The notes under the pieces are model-generated. The model saw nothing but the letters and a program-made list of their open reading frames with translations. It was not told the DNA's origin and did not search any database. The position numbers and the translations under genes were made by a program. 64,000 nt of DNA, taken from Akebia trifoliata. Taxonomy: Eukaryota; Streptophyta; Magnoliopsida; Ranunculales; Lardizabalaceae. This document shows positions 45,705 through 56,545 of this stretch, in pieces; within the stretch, counting starts at the first letter, position 1, and each line of letters opens with the position of its first letter. The DNA is taken from the NCBI GenBank assembly GCA_017979445.1, contig JADQWC010000337.1:1-64000 (forward strand), in the 5' to 3' direction.

Positions 45705-46892
45705 CTTCAGAGAAAGTCAGGCTGAAGACTTTAAAACAAGCACTTTTTGGGAGGCAACCCAAGTGCTCTAAACTTTCTTTTCATTTATGTTGATTTTCAT
45801 TATTCTTCGTTATTTTTTTTATTATTTCAAAAAAAAAAAAAATTTATTTAGTCTGCTTTTATTAAAATATTTAGAATTCTTCTTAATTTTATTTAATTAT
45901 GTTGTGTTGAAACATGTTGGGAGTCTCTGAGCAATTCAAGGGCATTGGCAACATGATGCAAGGCTGTGGAAGTACAAATTGAAGAGGCCGTGGCATCTAT
46001 TTATTTACAGCCGTGGCATCTAACGAAAACAGTAGGTCATGTTCTCACAGTTTGAAGATGACATGGCTTAACTCTTTTCAGGCCAAGGCACTAGTCCGTG
46101 GCAGAACTGATCAGAAATGTTAAAAAGGAGGCCATGGCTTAACTCTTCTCAGGCCAAGGCATTAGTCCGTGACAGAACTGATCAGCAACATAAAAAGGCG
46201 GGCCATGGCATGATATTCTAACAGGCCTCGGCCCGAACTCATACCCACATAGAAAAGGGGTATATTTGCCCTACTATTTCTATTGTTACCCAATTTCACA
46301 ACCAACAGTCTCTTCGTGTCTAAACGAAAGAAAAACTCTTCATCTCTCTTCTTCTTCTCCAGCACTATTCTTATATCCCCCTCTCCATAATAAAGGGGGG
46401 TTATAGAAAGATCAACTTCATGAGAGCTAGTCCATCAAGTTCAGTGGATCTATTGAGTGTCTTTGCCGATTCGACAAATCAACTGAGTTGTAGTTGGGAG
46501 AGTTTGATTTCTTTAAGGGTTGAATGATCGAGCGGTAGAGTTGATTGCTTGATTTCGGGGGAGAGTGTATGGATGTTCCATTGGTGGACTACTTTGTGCT
46601 GTAATATGAACGGTCATTAGTGACAGTGGATGGTCTTACTTGGTTTTCGGAAGATAAGTAAATTTTTGTGCCTACCAGGTGTTTGTGGAAAGTTCTGTGA
46701 CAATGCTAGAGACTAGATAGGTTCATTCACTTTAAAATCTTGGGAACGGTATGAAGTATATGATGTGTGTTGGATATTCGCAAGGGCATTAGTTGTACGT
46801 GTGATTCCAATTGTGGGTGCTTGAAGTGATCAATAAAATCCTGACGTTTGGGATATCGATTGTGAAAGGTAAACGTGTTACTAAATATTATC
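45705..46892 (+). other. Spacer with GCC(A/G)TGG-rich tandem duplication
   Basis: TTTGGGAGGCAACCCAAG at 45747 is a word commonly seen just after pol in plant Athila/Tat-type elements. At about 46062-46195 a unit of about 70 bp is doubled (CTTAACTCTTTTCAGGCCAA, AGTCCGTGGCAGAACTGATC). No protein is recognised. Confidence 0.5.
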
Positions 46893-48059
46893 ATGGCGCC
46901 GAAAAGAACACGATATGCCGCTTCATCACCACCATTAGATAACAAGTTTGTGAGCCGTGAAGCACAAGAGAGGTATGAAAGGTTGGTAATCCATCACAAA
47001 CCAATTCCGGAAAGAGGAATCAATGGTAATGGATCTGATGTTCTGATAAACATAACAAGAACCATCGAGGTGTGAGGCAGTGGTCAAAATTTTGTGCACA
47101 ACCGGGATCTGGTGGTTCCTTTGGTACGGGAATTTTATGAAAATGCCGAAGAACAAAAATGGATAAAGGTTTTTGTGAGGGGCAAACAAGTATCCTTCGA
47201 TAGAGCAACAATCAACAGGTATTATCAACTTCACAACATTAATAATGATGACTATCAGACATACCTTACAAATGGTCCAAATTTGAATGAAGTAATTAAG
47301 TTATTGGCCAAGCCTGGCACTGCATGGATAACGACAAGAGACGGGGGTGCAAATTTTCCAAGAGGTACTCTGGATAGAGAAGCAAAGGCTTGGCATTACT
47401 TCCTTGCAGCAAGAATGATGCCTACTACTCATTTGAGCGATGTGGCCAAAGACAGGGCCATCTTGTTGTTTGCCATCATAACAGGAAAATCAATAGATGT
47501 GGGGCGTGTCATTCAAGAGTCGATAGTGCACTGCATTCGATCGAATAGTGGTGGGTTGTTTTTCCCTTCATTGATCACTGAGTTATGTCGCATAGCAGGA
47601 GTACAATGGAGTAAGGAAGAAGAAGTGCTCCATCCAGCTCGAGAGCTTGTAGCCCGTATAATTCTTCAATTCAAAGAGGCAGAAGACACTTCAGGAGCTA
47701 GTTCGTCCCAGCAGCCACAACCACAATCAGAATTACCTCCTCGCACATTATCAGACCGTCTTGCCCATTTGGAAAAACAACAAGTAGAGCAATGGCGTAC
47801 ATTTCATGACTATCGCCAATGGCATGTCGATCACATTCAACGTCAAACAACGTGGCTGGCGCAACAAGCCTATCATCAGCATGAATGCCACAACAACTTG
47901 GATGTCATGATATGAGCACTCGCTATCAACAATGGCATAGATGTAGACCGATTTCCAACGATGCCTCCATATCCTGGATCGCCTAATTTCATTCCACCGT
48001 CGGGATTGAATGATAATATCAATGAAGATGGCTCAGATGATGATGCAGATGAAGCTTAA
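46893..48059 (+). pseudogene. Plant transposon protein ORF (PF20167-like) in the Athila-like element
   Basis: Frame MAPKRTRYAA with RFVSREAQERYERL-like words is followed, after a frame disturbance at about 47070-47100, by VREFYENAEEQKWIKVFVRG, KAWHYFLAARMMPTTHLSDV, ILLFAIITGKSIDVG and GGLFFPSLITELCRIAGVQW. This is the putative plant transposon protein domain found in many Athila-type elements, of unknown function. A TGA at 47913 splits off an in-frame acidic tail ending DDDADEA. The coiled, glutamine-rich segment (LAHLEKQQVEQW) may mediate oligomerisation. It has no known enzymatic motif. Confidence 0.8.
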
Positions 48060-49550
48060 CCATCGAAATTTTTTTTCAGGGAAGTGCTTTCACCTACTTT
48101 TGATTATACTTGATTACATTGGGGACAATGCAATAACTAAGTTTGGGGGTGTGAGTAGTATTTTTCTGAAAATTTTTCTTTGATTTTTGTGTTTGCTTCA
48201 TGTGTTTAAGTTTAGGTTTGGCATGTTTAAGTTAGTTTTAATTTCTATTCTAAAATATATATATTATATATATATTTATTTTGTGATGACTTTTGCTTGA
48301 TAATCTACAGCCAATGATAATGATTTTGATTTAGTATATACATGATTCTTAGAAAATGATGGAGGTTTAACTTGTCTGTGTGCTTAACTCTGATGAAATT
48401 CATCCTTATTTTGAACTCTTTTACATTGAGTTTATAATCTTGATGCACTTGGTTGTTTGATACACTTGGAGAATGTTTATGCTTTTGAAAGTAATCCATG
48501 ATCTCAATGAACTCTAGAACTTATTTGATTGTTACTCGAGGCGAAAGCCTAGGTTGCACTTGATTAGGGACATGATTTAGGCCATTCTTGGATCGATTGA
48601 GCCTTTAAGCTTACCTATGTTGATTTTATCACTAGTCTTCCCCATTGAGCCTTGTTTCTAATTTTCTTTGGCACCCACAACTCTAACCAAGCCTTTTTGT
48701 CTAATTTTTCCAAGATTTGACCCATCACCTCTTAGGCATATTGATTACTACTGGATAATTTTGAGCTATGCAAATAAGGGTTGAAGGTGAAGTTCATGGA
48801 ATGTGGAAGGCAAAGTTTCAAGAATATTTAGTTCAGGGTTTGGAAAGTACTTATGTTGAAAAAAAAAAAATTTCTTATTACTGCATTCCTTCTTGTAAAA
48901 GAATGCATTGAATCAGATAAGTTTGGGGGTGCAGTGGGCTATAAAAAAAAAAGAAGTAAAAAAAAAAAAAAAATTGGTGAATAAAAGGTTGTCAAGGGAA
49001 TGAAGTGAAACAAGATTGAGAATGCGGAGTGACTTGATGTTGAAATGTAAGTTTGCGCTCTGTGAGAATCCTAAGAGATTGAGGTGTTTAAGGGGTGATC
49101 TAGCCACAAAATTTCCTTTTATCCTACCTTTAACCTAGCCACACATTACAAGCTGAATAAAAGTCCTATTGATTCTTGATTGAGTGAACCTACATTAGTG
49201 GAGAATAGCATGAAAAGTAAGCCTATGGAGTTCATCAATTTCAATATCTAGAGATCATCTGTGTTTACTCTTGATTGCATAAACTGATTTGAGTTGAAAA
49301 CTGATTAAGTGAAAAGGGGTTGTTTGCACATATGTGGATGGTTCAAGGTGAGGTTGAATGACATTTGGGTTGAAAATCTAGACTGTTTCAATTTCTAAAG
49401 TTTTCTTTTGAATTGTGAAATTTACATAATCTTTGAGGCAAGTGTGGAGAATCAAGCTAGTATCATCACTTGTGTTTTCTTTATTTTAGATTTCTTTCCC
49501 GTAGTTAGGTTTTTCTTTGTTTTTGTTTTGCTCGAGGACTAGCAAAATGT
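48060..49550 (+). other. 3' non-coding region with repeated purine tracts
   Basis: AAGTTTGGGGGTG occurs at 48139-48151 and 48919-48931, and once more next to the 3' LTR. No coding region. The small minus frames at 48305-48499 and 48913-49107 come from non-coding or A-rich sequence. Confidence 0.55.
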
Positions 49551-49566
49551 GAAGTTTGGGGGTATT
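49551..49566 (+). promoter_or_regulatory. Polypurine tract
   Basis: GAAGTTTGGGGGTATT directly precedes the 3' LTR and is the expected plus-strand primer. It is not purely purine, as is usual in this clade. Confidence 0.7.
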
Positions 49567-50902
49567 TGATGAGTAGGTTTTATACCTACGAATTAACCAC
49601 TTTTAAATATAATATTTTATTAATTTTAGAGTCTTTTAGTTGTTTTTATTTAAGTTTAGTTAGTTTTATACTTTTTATGTGTTTATATGTTTTTATTTGA
49701 TTTTTATGCTTATTTTACAGATTAGGAACAATATGGAACATTGGGATAGGTGCATACGTTTAGGAGAAATTCTGACTCCAAATTGGTTCACTCTCGGAAG
49801 AAGGAAGCTAAGCATACAAGCTAAAAAGTCTTCAAGCCGCAGCTTGATAGAAAACGAGGCCGCGGCGGGAATTCAAGAATGGCATAACAGAAATATAGAA
49901 ATACAAGTCGCGGCATGATATATTGGGAGGCCATGGCCTGCTTACGTTTTCAGCTTTACACATTAATTTGTGGTGACCGAATTAGAGACGGATTTTGGGA
50001 CTCTTAAACCCTAATGATTCCATATCTATAAATAGGAAAGTTTAACCCTTATTTGGGGACAGAAGTTTTGGATTTTTCTTGGAGGCACAAGATCGAGAAG
50101 GAGGACGAGAGCTGGAGATTCGACTTTTGAGTTTTATCTTTCTAAACTTTATCTTCTCTTGATATTTGTAATCTCTAAGAATGGCTGAATACTTTTGTGA
50201 TTTTGTTTTCTTTTCAAGGATGAACTAATTTCTATTTTAGGGTTATAATGGAACCCATTCATGATATTTGATTAGTTTTATTTCTTTCTTCTCTGATTCC
50301 ACATGTGATTGTTTATTCTATCCTATGTTTAATGCGATTTAATTAACTAGCCATTGATTGAATTGATTCGGTGAACCTTAATAATATCGACAGAGTTATT
50401 TTGTGTTCATGACCTAGATAGAGTAACATATGCTAATTTGAGATAGACATATACTCAAGTTGCATGTGCATCCCTTATGAGAGCTTATTCTTAATAAATT
50501 CTTCTTGATTTAATTCTCATAGACATATAGGGAGTTAGTTTAGAAGGGTGTTTTTACATGACCATCGACAGAGGCTTGTAGAGAATTTAGTGTTTTTGGG
50601 TGATAATTATAGTAGATTAATTTATCATAGAAGGAAAGATAATCTAATTAAATGGATTGTTTGGGGGAAATTATAAACCTAGATTTTATCATTCATTGAT
50701 TTTAAATCTGCAAATTTATTTTCTCCGTTAGTTTTCTTGTTTAGTCTTAAATCCTATTTTTACTTTTGTTTGGATAAAATTAGATTGAGATAAATTGGTA
50801 ATTAATAATAGATTGGTATTTAGTCTCCGTGGGAACGATACTTTCTTATCACTTTATTACTTGTTTCGATACGTATACTTGCGTGCGTAAATTTAGACAA
50901 CA
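49567..50902 (+). repeat. 3' LTR of the Athila-like element
   Basis: Nearly identical to the 5' LTR. Most substitutions are transitions, such as GAAAACGAGG for GAAAATGAGG. TATA box at about 50027. It ends GACAACA next to the duplicated GTATC. Confidence 0.95.
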
Positions 50903-52621
50903 GTATCCAAATTTAACTTTAACACAAACTCCTTGGACTTACCAAACTTAGTTGTTATTCGATATGTATGAAATCTATCATCGATTCCCATTTTTTCAAC
51001 TTTAAATCGATTCACTTAGAGCCATTCTTCCCTGAGTTTCTCAAACATATTTTTAGTATATACTGTCGCAGCATGTTTGAGAAGTAACTCATCATTCTTC
51101 ACACATCGAAACTTGTGTTCTGATTTAAAATCTTCATCGGTCTCATTTGTAACAAGTTTTTTCAATGCTTCCTCATACTTGACTACAAATTCTCTTAGAT
51201 TTGTTTTTCATGTAACGAACTCATCAAAGAATGCATTAATGCTCTCACTACGGCCAGTAGTATTCATGCCAGCAAAAAAAAAACTCCGATTATACACAGG
51301 CACGTAAGACTCCCGCAAATCAAATAATTGCTCAAGCCATTCATTTCCTTCCAATCCATGCTCTACAATCAAATTCTTCCAATTCTTTTCAAACTCTTTC
51401 CCCGTGTATGTCGACCAAATACACCTCTCCAATTTACTTTTGAAATCAGAAGATTCAAAGTATTTATAAGCCAACTTCTCAGGAAACTTTTTCATAATGT
51501 GCCAAATGCAAAGGCGATGACGTGTGTTGGGAAAAACTTTAGCAATCGCATTCCTCATTGCCAAATCCTGATCGGTGATCATCGATATTGGATGACGTCC
51601 TCCCATAGCCTTGAGCCAAGTCTCAAATAACCATAAGAAAGTTGTCTCTGTCTCATCTTGTAGAAGAGCACACCCAAATTGTATAGACTGAAAGTGGTGG
51701 TTTACTCCAGTAAATGGAGCGAACGGCATATCATATTTGTTTGTCCGATAAGTCGTGTCGAATGTCATCACATCACCAAAATATTCATACGATAATCTAG
51801 ACCTTGCATCCACCCAAAAGAAATTCGTTGCCCTCATCTCATCATCGCATTGTATTGCATAAAAGAATTGTGGATTTTCAGCCTGTTTTGTTATGAAATA
51901 ATTCAATACTGACTGTGCATCCCCTACCTCCAACTCCCTATGCCTAACATTCCTCAAGTGATTGTAACAGTCCCTACCATCAAAACCAATTAGATCTCCG
52001 CCAAGAATGGTTGGCACTTTAGTGATTTGAATATTTTCTCTTCTAAATGTTTCCACTAGATCCTTAGCTATTGTAGGCATACAACGGTTTGATCTCATCC
52101 CCATTCTCTTCGATGGTGTGACTACCTTGTGATTATGGCAATCGTCGAAAACGGACACTTTCCATTTTACGGTCCATTTGTTATCGTGTGTAACACGCAT
52201 CATTGCTTTACAGCCACATTTAACAGTTGAAGAACCTATTCTGTTTATCTTATTAGCACTTTCATTCACAATTGTTTCTTCAACATCTTTTTCTTTCGCC
52301 TTATATTTTCCTTGATGTGTGCAAACATATATCATTCCAGTTATCTCATTTGAACCTCGTCGACACTTAGAAGTTGTTTGAACATGAATGGAAAATCCTT
52401 CTTGATACCCGTAATCTTCATAATACTTCTTGGCTTCTTCAATTGAATCGAAGATCATCCCCAGATATGGAACATTCAACTTTTCAACATTTTGTGTAGG
52501 ACTTTCGCAATCAACACGTTCTCCACTATCTACTTGATTTCTCGATGAAAATCCCATAGTTTCACCAATAGTCGCTTCCCCCACTTGTCAACGTCAATTG
52601 TATCCATAAAATATTTTCACT

Positions 52622-53535
52622 GATACATTAAATCACAATCAATGCATTAAAGGTAGATTCTTCTTAGTGATAATTACTCTTTGTCAGAATGAAATCCATG
52701 ATACCAAATATTTGTCAGTCAATTAGATAGGCCATAGGACAGACTATTAGATATCTAAAATCCGTTATAAATCGCTCAAAATCCTTGTTCTCAAAGATAT
52801 TGATGCTGATTATAATTAAAAAATCACAACCACCACCCCCTTTACCTTTGATTCTAAGCTTCCATCCAACACTGCAAATATATATATAATCACCACCAAC
52901 CCCATCTCCCAAGTCCTCCGTTTCAATTCCTTTCAAACATCCGAATTCAAACATCCCAATCAACACCTTTCACCCTTGTCGATTGGGATTTTTATATCCT
53001 CAATAAGTTGAAAACAGTTAATGTGATTTGTGTGGATGGTAAACATGGAATTAGGCATGATGGGTGCCAATTTCATATAGTTACTATTTTTGTGCACGTC
53101 TGCTATTCCAAATCAGTATGTCATGAATTTCTCATGTGTTTTAGTTATGAGTCTGGTAGATAAACTAAATTCAAATTTATGTTTGTGGGCTTGTGATCTT
53201 ATTGGTTGGTTACTTGGGACCAATAGAGAACCTAACAAATTTCACTTGCTCACTCGATTAAAATCAAGAAACACAACAACTAATCGGAATTTTTTATGTG
53301 AAATATTTCACAGTTGAAATATTCTCAAATCAAAGAATAGAAACTCAAATTAATAGAAAAATTGTTATTCAATCAGGTTCACAGTCTATTGTTAATTTAC
53401 CAAAGTGAAGATAAAAAAAGCCCTAAATAATTTCAGATTTTTTGTCTTCATCAAATCGAAACTCAAATTAATTTAAGGAGATAAAGCTTAAATCGAAACT
53501 CAAATTAATCCAAGAGAGAGAGAGAGAGAGAGTAC
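52622..53535 (-). other. 5' region of the transposase gene, probable leader intron
   Basis: On the minus strand the TIR contains CTCGCACAG followed by GTACTCTC (donor at 53535). A TAATGTATCAG acceptor precedes the ATG at 52607. Together they suggest a spliced 5' leader beginning in the TIR. An 83-codon frame at 52715-52966 within it has no recognised domain. Inference only. Confidence 0.4.
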
Positions 53536-53956
53536 CTGTGCGAGGGAGATGGAGTCTTCGTCGTTCGTGCGAGCGATGATGAGAGAGTGAGAACGAGAGC
53601 GAGATCAAACCGAGAGAGTTCGCGAAAGAGAGCTTGAGCGAGGGTTTGCAAGAATGAGAGAGCTCGAACGATAGTAAGAGAGTGAGTGAGATAGAGAGTG
53701 AGAGAGTGAGGTACTGTCGAGATTTGAGAGTGAGAATGAGAGGGTTCGACAAAGGAGAAAGGGTTCAGTTCTGTCTAACAAAACCTTATGTCGTTCAATC
53801 GGTTTGAAAGGGAAGAGGGATGTTGCACTAAATATGCTTAAAATGAGGGACGACGCTGTAATTAACTTATTACTTTATAAAACAATGAAATAGAATCTGA
53901 TCTGTTCATTTGCGTTAAATCGGACGGCGCCAAAATGTTTTGCGCTGAACATTCCC
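53305..53956 (-). repeat. Right long TIR of the MULE
   Basis: Inverse of 34567-35210. It lacks about 15-20 bp of the doubled CATTTTGGCAAA word near the tip. It holds an extra stretch around 53765-53785 relative to the left TIR. The CT-rich, CGAACCCTCTC-containing part faces the transposase and probably carries its promoter. Confidence 0.85.
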
Positions 53957-53961
53957 ATATA

Positions 53962-54286
53962 GGGAAATGTTTAGCAACAAACATTTTGGCAAAACATTTT
54001 TCAAAACATGGGTTAGAGGTTTTGGAATGGGCTGATTTTTGGTGTGGATGATCTCTACAGTGAGGAGATCATCATCACCAAAAATCAGCCCATTCCAAAA
54101 CTTCTAACCCCATCAAAAATGGTTTACAAAAAATGGACAGTCCACGATTTTTCAACTTGTAAACTGGGGCTAGAAGTTTTGGAATGGGCTGATTTTTTGT
54201 GATGATGATCTCCTCACCAAAAATCAGCCCATTCCAAAATCTCTAACCCATGTTTTGAAAAATGTTTTGCCAAAATGTTTGTTGCT
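53962..54286. mobile_element. TA-flanked hairpin MITE 23
   Basis: Starts GGGAAATGTTTAGCAACAAA only five bases after the MULE's right end. The right terminus stops at TTTGTTGC, without the last 12-14 bp, and meets TA. The second palindrome has a shortened loop. Confidence 0.85.
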
Positions 54287-54311
54287 ATATATATATATAT
54301 ATATATATATT

Positions 54312-54689
54312 GGGTCCCGTTCAGCAACAAACATTTTGACAAACATTTTGGCAAAACATTTTTCAAAACATGGGTTAGAGATTTTGGAATGGGCTGATTT
54401 TTGGTGAGGATGATCTCTACGATGAGGAGATCATCCTCACCAAAAATCAGTCCATTCCAAAACTTCTAACCCCAGTTTACAAGTTGAAAAATCGTGGACC
54501 ATTCATTTTTTGTAAATCATTTTTTATGGAATTAGAAGTTTTGGAATGGGCTGATTTTTGGTGAGGATGATCTCCTCACCGTAGAGATCATCCTCAACAA
54601 AAATCAGCCCATTCCAAAACCTCTAACCCATGCTTTGAAAAATATTTTGCCAAAATGTTTGTCAAAATGTTTGTTGCTGAACAGGACCC
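54312..54689. mobile_element. TA-flanked hairpin MITE 24
   Basis: Full CAGCAACAAAC member with GGGTCCCGTTC on the left and GAACAGGACCC on the right. Confidence 0.9.
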
Positions 54690-54702
54690 TATATATATAT
54701 AT

Positions 54703-54925
54703 GGGAAATGTTCAGCACCCTAAGCTTTACCACACACTTTAACAAACGTTTTTTGTCATACATGGGTTAGAAGTTTTGGAATGAGCTGATTTTTGGTGAG
54801 GATGATCTCCTCACCATAGAGATCATCCTCACCAAAAATCAGCCCATTCCAACACTTCTAACTCATGTAGGACAAAACCTGTTTGTTAAAGTGTGTGGTA
54901 AAGCTTAGGGTGCTGAACGGGACCC
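54703..54925. mobile_element. Half-length TA-flanked hairpin MITE 25
   Basis: CACCCTAAGCTTTACCACAC subfamily with one palindrome only (223 bp). Confidence 0.85.
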
Positions 54926-54949
54926 TATATATATATATATATATATATA

Positions 54950-55327
54950 GGATCAGGTTCAAACGACAACCATTTCAACACACATATAGACAACGTGTTT
55001 TGTCTTATATGGGCAAAAATGTTTGGAATGGGCTGATTTTTTGTGAGGATGATCTCTGTGGTGAGGAGATCATCCTTGCCAAAAATCAGCTCATTCCAAA
55101 ACTTCTAGACCGTCCAATTTTTATTGAAAAATTATAGACCGTCCAATTTTTGTAAATCAATTTTGATGGGGTTACAAGTTTTGGAATGGGATGATTTTTT
55201 GCCAGGATGATCCCCTCATCACAGAGATCATCCTCACAAAAAATAAGCTCATTCCAAACATTTTTGCCCATATAAGACAAACACGTTGTCTATATGTGTG
55301 TCGCAATGTGTGTTGCAGGAACCCGAC

Positions 55328-55329
<2 letters not shown>
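54950..55329. mobile_element. TA-flanked hairpin MITE 26
   Basis: Ends GGATCAGGTTCAAACGACAA and GGAACCCGACCC, with the ACACATATAGACAACGTGTT/AACACGTTGTCTATATGTGT pair inside. No other copy of this end type in the window. Confidence 0.8.
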
Positions 55330-55361
<32 letters not shown>

Positions 55362-55363
<2 letters not shown>

Positions 55364-55713
55364 GTCCCGTTCAGCAACAAACATTTTGACAAACATTTTT
55401 CAAAACATGGGTTAGAGATTTTGGAATGGGCTGATTTTTGGTGAGGATGATCTCTACAGTGAGGAGATCATCCTCACCAAAAATCAGTCCAATCCAAAAC
55501 TTCTAGCCCTAGTTTACAAGTTGAAAAATTGTGGACCGTCCATTTTTTGTAAATCATTTTTTATGGGGTTAGAAGTTTTGGAATGGGCTGATTTTTGGTG
55601 ATGATGATCTCCTCACTGTAGAGATCATCCTCACCAAAAATCAGCCCATTCCAAAACCTCTAATCCATGTTTTGAAAAAAGTTTGTCAAAATGTTTGTTG
55701 CTGAACGGGACCC
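55362..55713. mobile_element. TA-flanked hairpin MITE 27
   Basis: CAGCAACAAAC subfamily with GGGTCCCGTTC at both ends, one of the few members with symmetric tips. Confidence 0.9.
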
Positions 55714-55731
55714 ATATATATATATATATAT

Positions 55732-56082
55732 GGGTCCCGTTCAGCAACAAACATTTTGACAAACATTTTTCAAAACATGGGTTAGAGGTTTTCGAATAGG
55801 CTGATTTTTGGTGAGGATGATCTCTACAGTGAGGAGATCATCATCACCAAAAATCAATCCATTCCAAAACTTCTAACCCCAGTTTACAAGTTGAAAAATT
55901 GTGGACCGTCCATTTTTTGTAAATCATTTTTATGGGGTTAGAAGTTTTGGAATGGGCTGATTTTTGGTGATGATGATCTCTACGGTGAGGAGATCATCGT
56001 CACAAAAAATCAGCCCATTTCAAAACCTCTAACCCATGTTTTGAAAAATGTTTTGCCAAAATGTTGTTGCTGAACATTTCCC
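55732..56082. mobile_element. TA-flanked hairpin MITE 28
   Basis: CAGCAACAAAC subfamily. From 55801 on it is repeated almost identically in MITE 29. One base is missing in AATGTTGTTGC. Confidence 0.9.
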
Positions 56083-56090
56083 TATCTATC

Positions 56091-56125
<35 letters not shown>

Positions 56126-56127
56126 TA

Positions 56128-56493
56128 GGGTCCCGTTCGCCACCCTTAGTTTTACCACACACTTTAACAAACGCGTTTTGTCTTACATGGGTTAGAAGTT
56201 TCGGAATGAGCTGATTTTTGGTGAGGATGATCTCTACAGTGAGGAGATCATCATCACCAAAAATCAATCCATTCCAAAACTTCTAACCCCAGTTTACAAG
56301 TTGAAAAATTGTGGACCGTCCATTTTTTGTAAATCATTTTTATGGGGTTAGAAGTTTTGGAATGGGCTGATTTTTGGTGATGATGATCTCTACGGTGAGG
56401 AGATCATCGTCACAAAAAATCAGCCCATTTCAAAACCTCTAACCCATGTTTTGAAAAATGTTTTGCCAAAATGTTTGTTGCTGAACATTTCCC
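56128..56493. mobile_element. Chimeric TA-flanked hairpin MITE 29
   Basis: The left end is CGCCACCCTTAGTTTTACC (the ACTTTAACAAACG subfamily). Everything after 56211 equals MITE 28, including its CAGCAACAAAC-type right end and the CTATCTATC flank. It is the product of a local duplication with a period of about 410 bp. Confidence 0.9.
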
Positions 56494-56499
56494 TATCTA

Positions 56500-56531
<32 letters not shown>

Positions 56532-56545
<14 letters not shown>

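Larger units (their letters stand above)
41572..50902 (+). mobile_element. Athila-like LTR retrotransposon, non-autonomous (9,331 bp)
   Basis: Two LTRs of 1,338 and 1,336 bp begin TGATGAG and end GACAACA. The element is flanked by the perfect 5-bp target duplication GTATC (41567-41571 and 50903-50907). It has a tRNA-Asp-type primer-binding site, gag, protease, a cut reverse-transcriptase start, and a downstream ORF of the plant transposon protein class. Reverse transcriptase proper, RNase H and integrase are missing, so it must have moved with enzymes from another element. It runs opposite to the interrupted transposase gene. The LTRs differ at roughly 16-18 substitutions plus several indels by eye (about 1.3%). 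Confidence 0.95.
40803..52607 (-). pseudogene. FAR1-like MULE transposase, broken by an Athila-like insertion
   Basis: Segments are 52607-50908, 41566-40961 and a last exon 40870-40803 (GT-AG intron of 90 bp, stop TAG), about 790 residues without the insertion. Domain order: FAR1-type zinc finger (FDSIEEAKKYYEDYGY, CGCKA, CHNH), MULE transposase core, SWIM region (CECKKFEF) and CCHC knuckle (CASCKTFGHDKRIC). Counting from GEATIGE, the catalytic residues are D276 (FDTTYR), D338 (ITDQD) and E447 (GRSESIN), with CxxH at C359/H362. Lesions: one G short just after MDTIDVDK, TGA after FFDEFVT, TAA after EEWL, SWIM His changed to Tyr, a frameshift after it, and TAA after VMIDGK. It catalysed cut-and-paste transposition in the nucleus. 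A domesticated FAR1-RELATED gene is less likely because it lies between long TIRs. Confidence 0.9.
34567..53956. mobile_element. FAR1-like MULE with long TIRs, holding two nested LTR retrotransposons
   Basis: The ends GGGAAGCGTTCGACGCAAAA (left) and GGGAATGTTCAGCGCAAAAC (right, inverted) start inverted repeats that stay alignable for about 650 bp. Both are bounded by TA-rich tracts. The minus-strand transposase gene lies inside. Removing the retroelements (35211 to about 40740, and 41572-50902 plus its duplication) leaves about 4.5 kb, close to the size of autonomous plant MULEs. That the two TIRs belong to one element is inferred from opposite orientation, flanking transposase and shared ends. 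The alternative is two separate relatives. Confidence 0.75.

Noticed and set aside
40803..52607. Reading the FAR1-like gene as a domesticated FAR1-RELATED SEQUENCE gene
   Set aside because: It lies between long inverted repeats, has stops and frameshifts and is broken by a retroelement. A transposon transposase fits better.
53468..53752. Serine/leucine-rich 94-codon frame
   Set aside because: Product of the CT-rich part of the right TIR. The same sequence inverted at 34.8-35.0 kb is not open.
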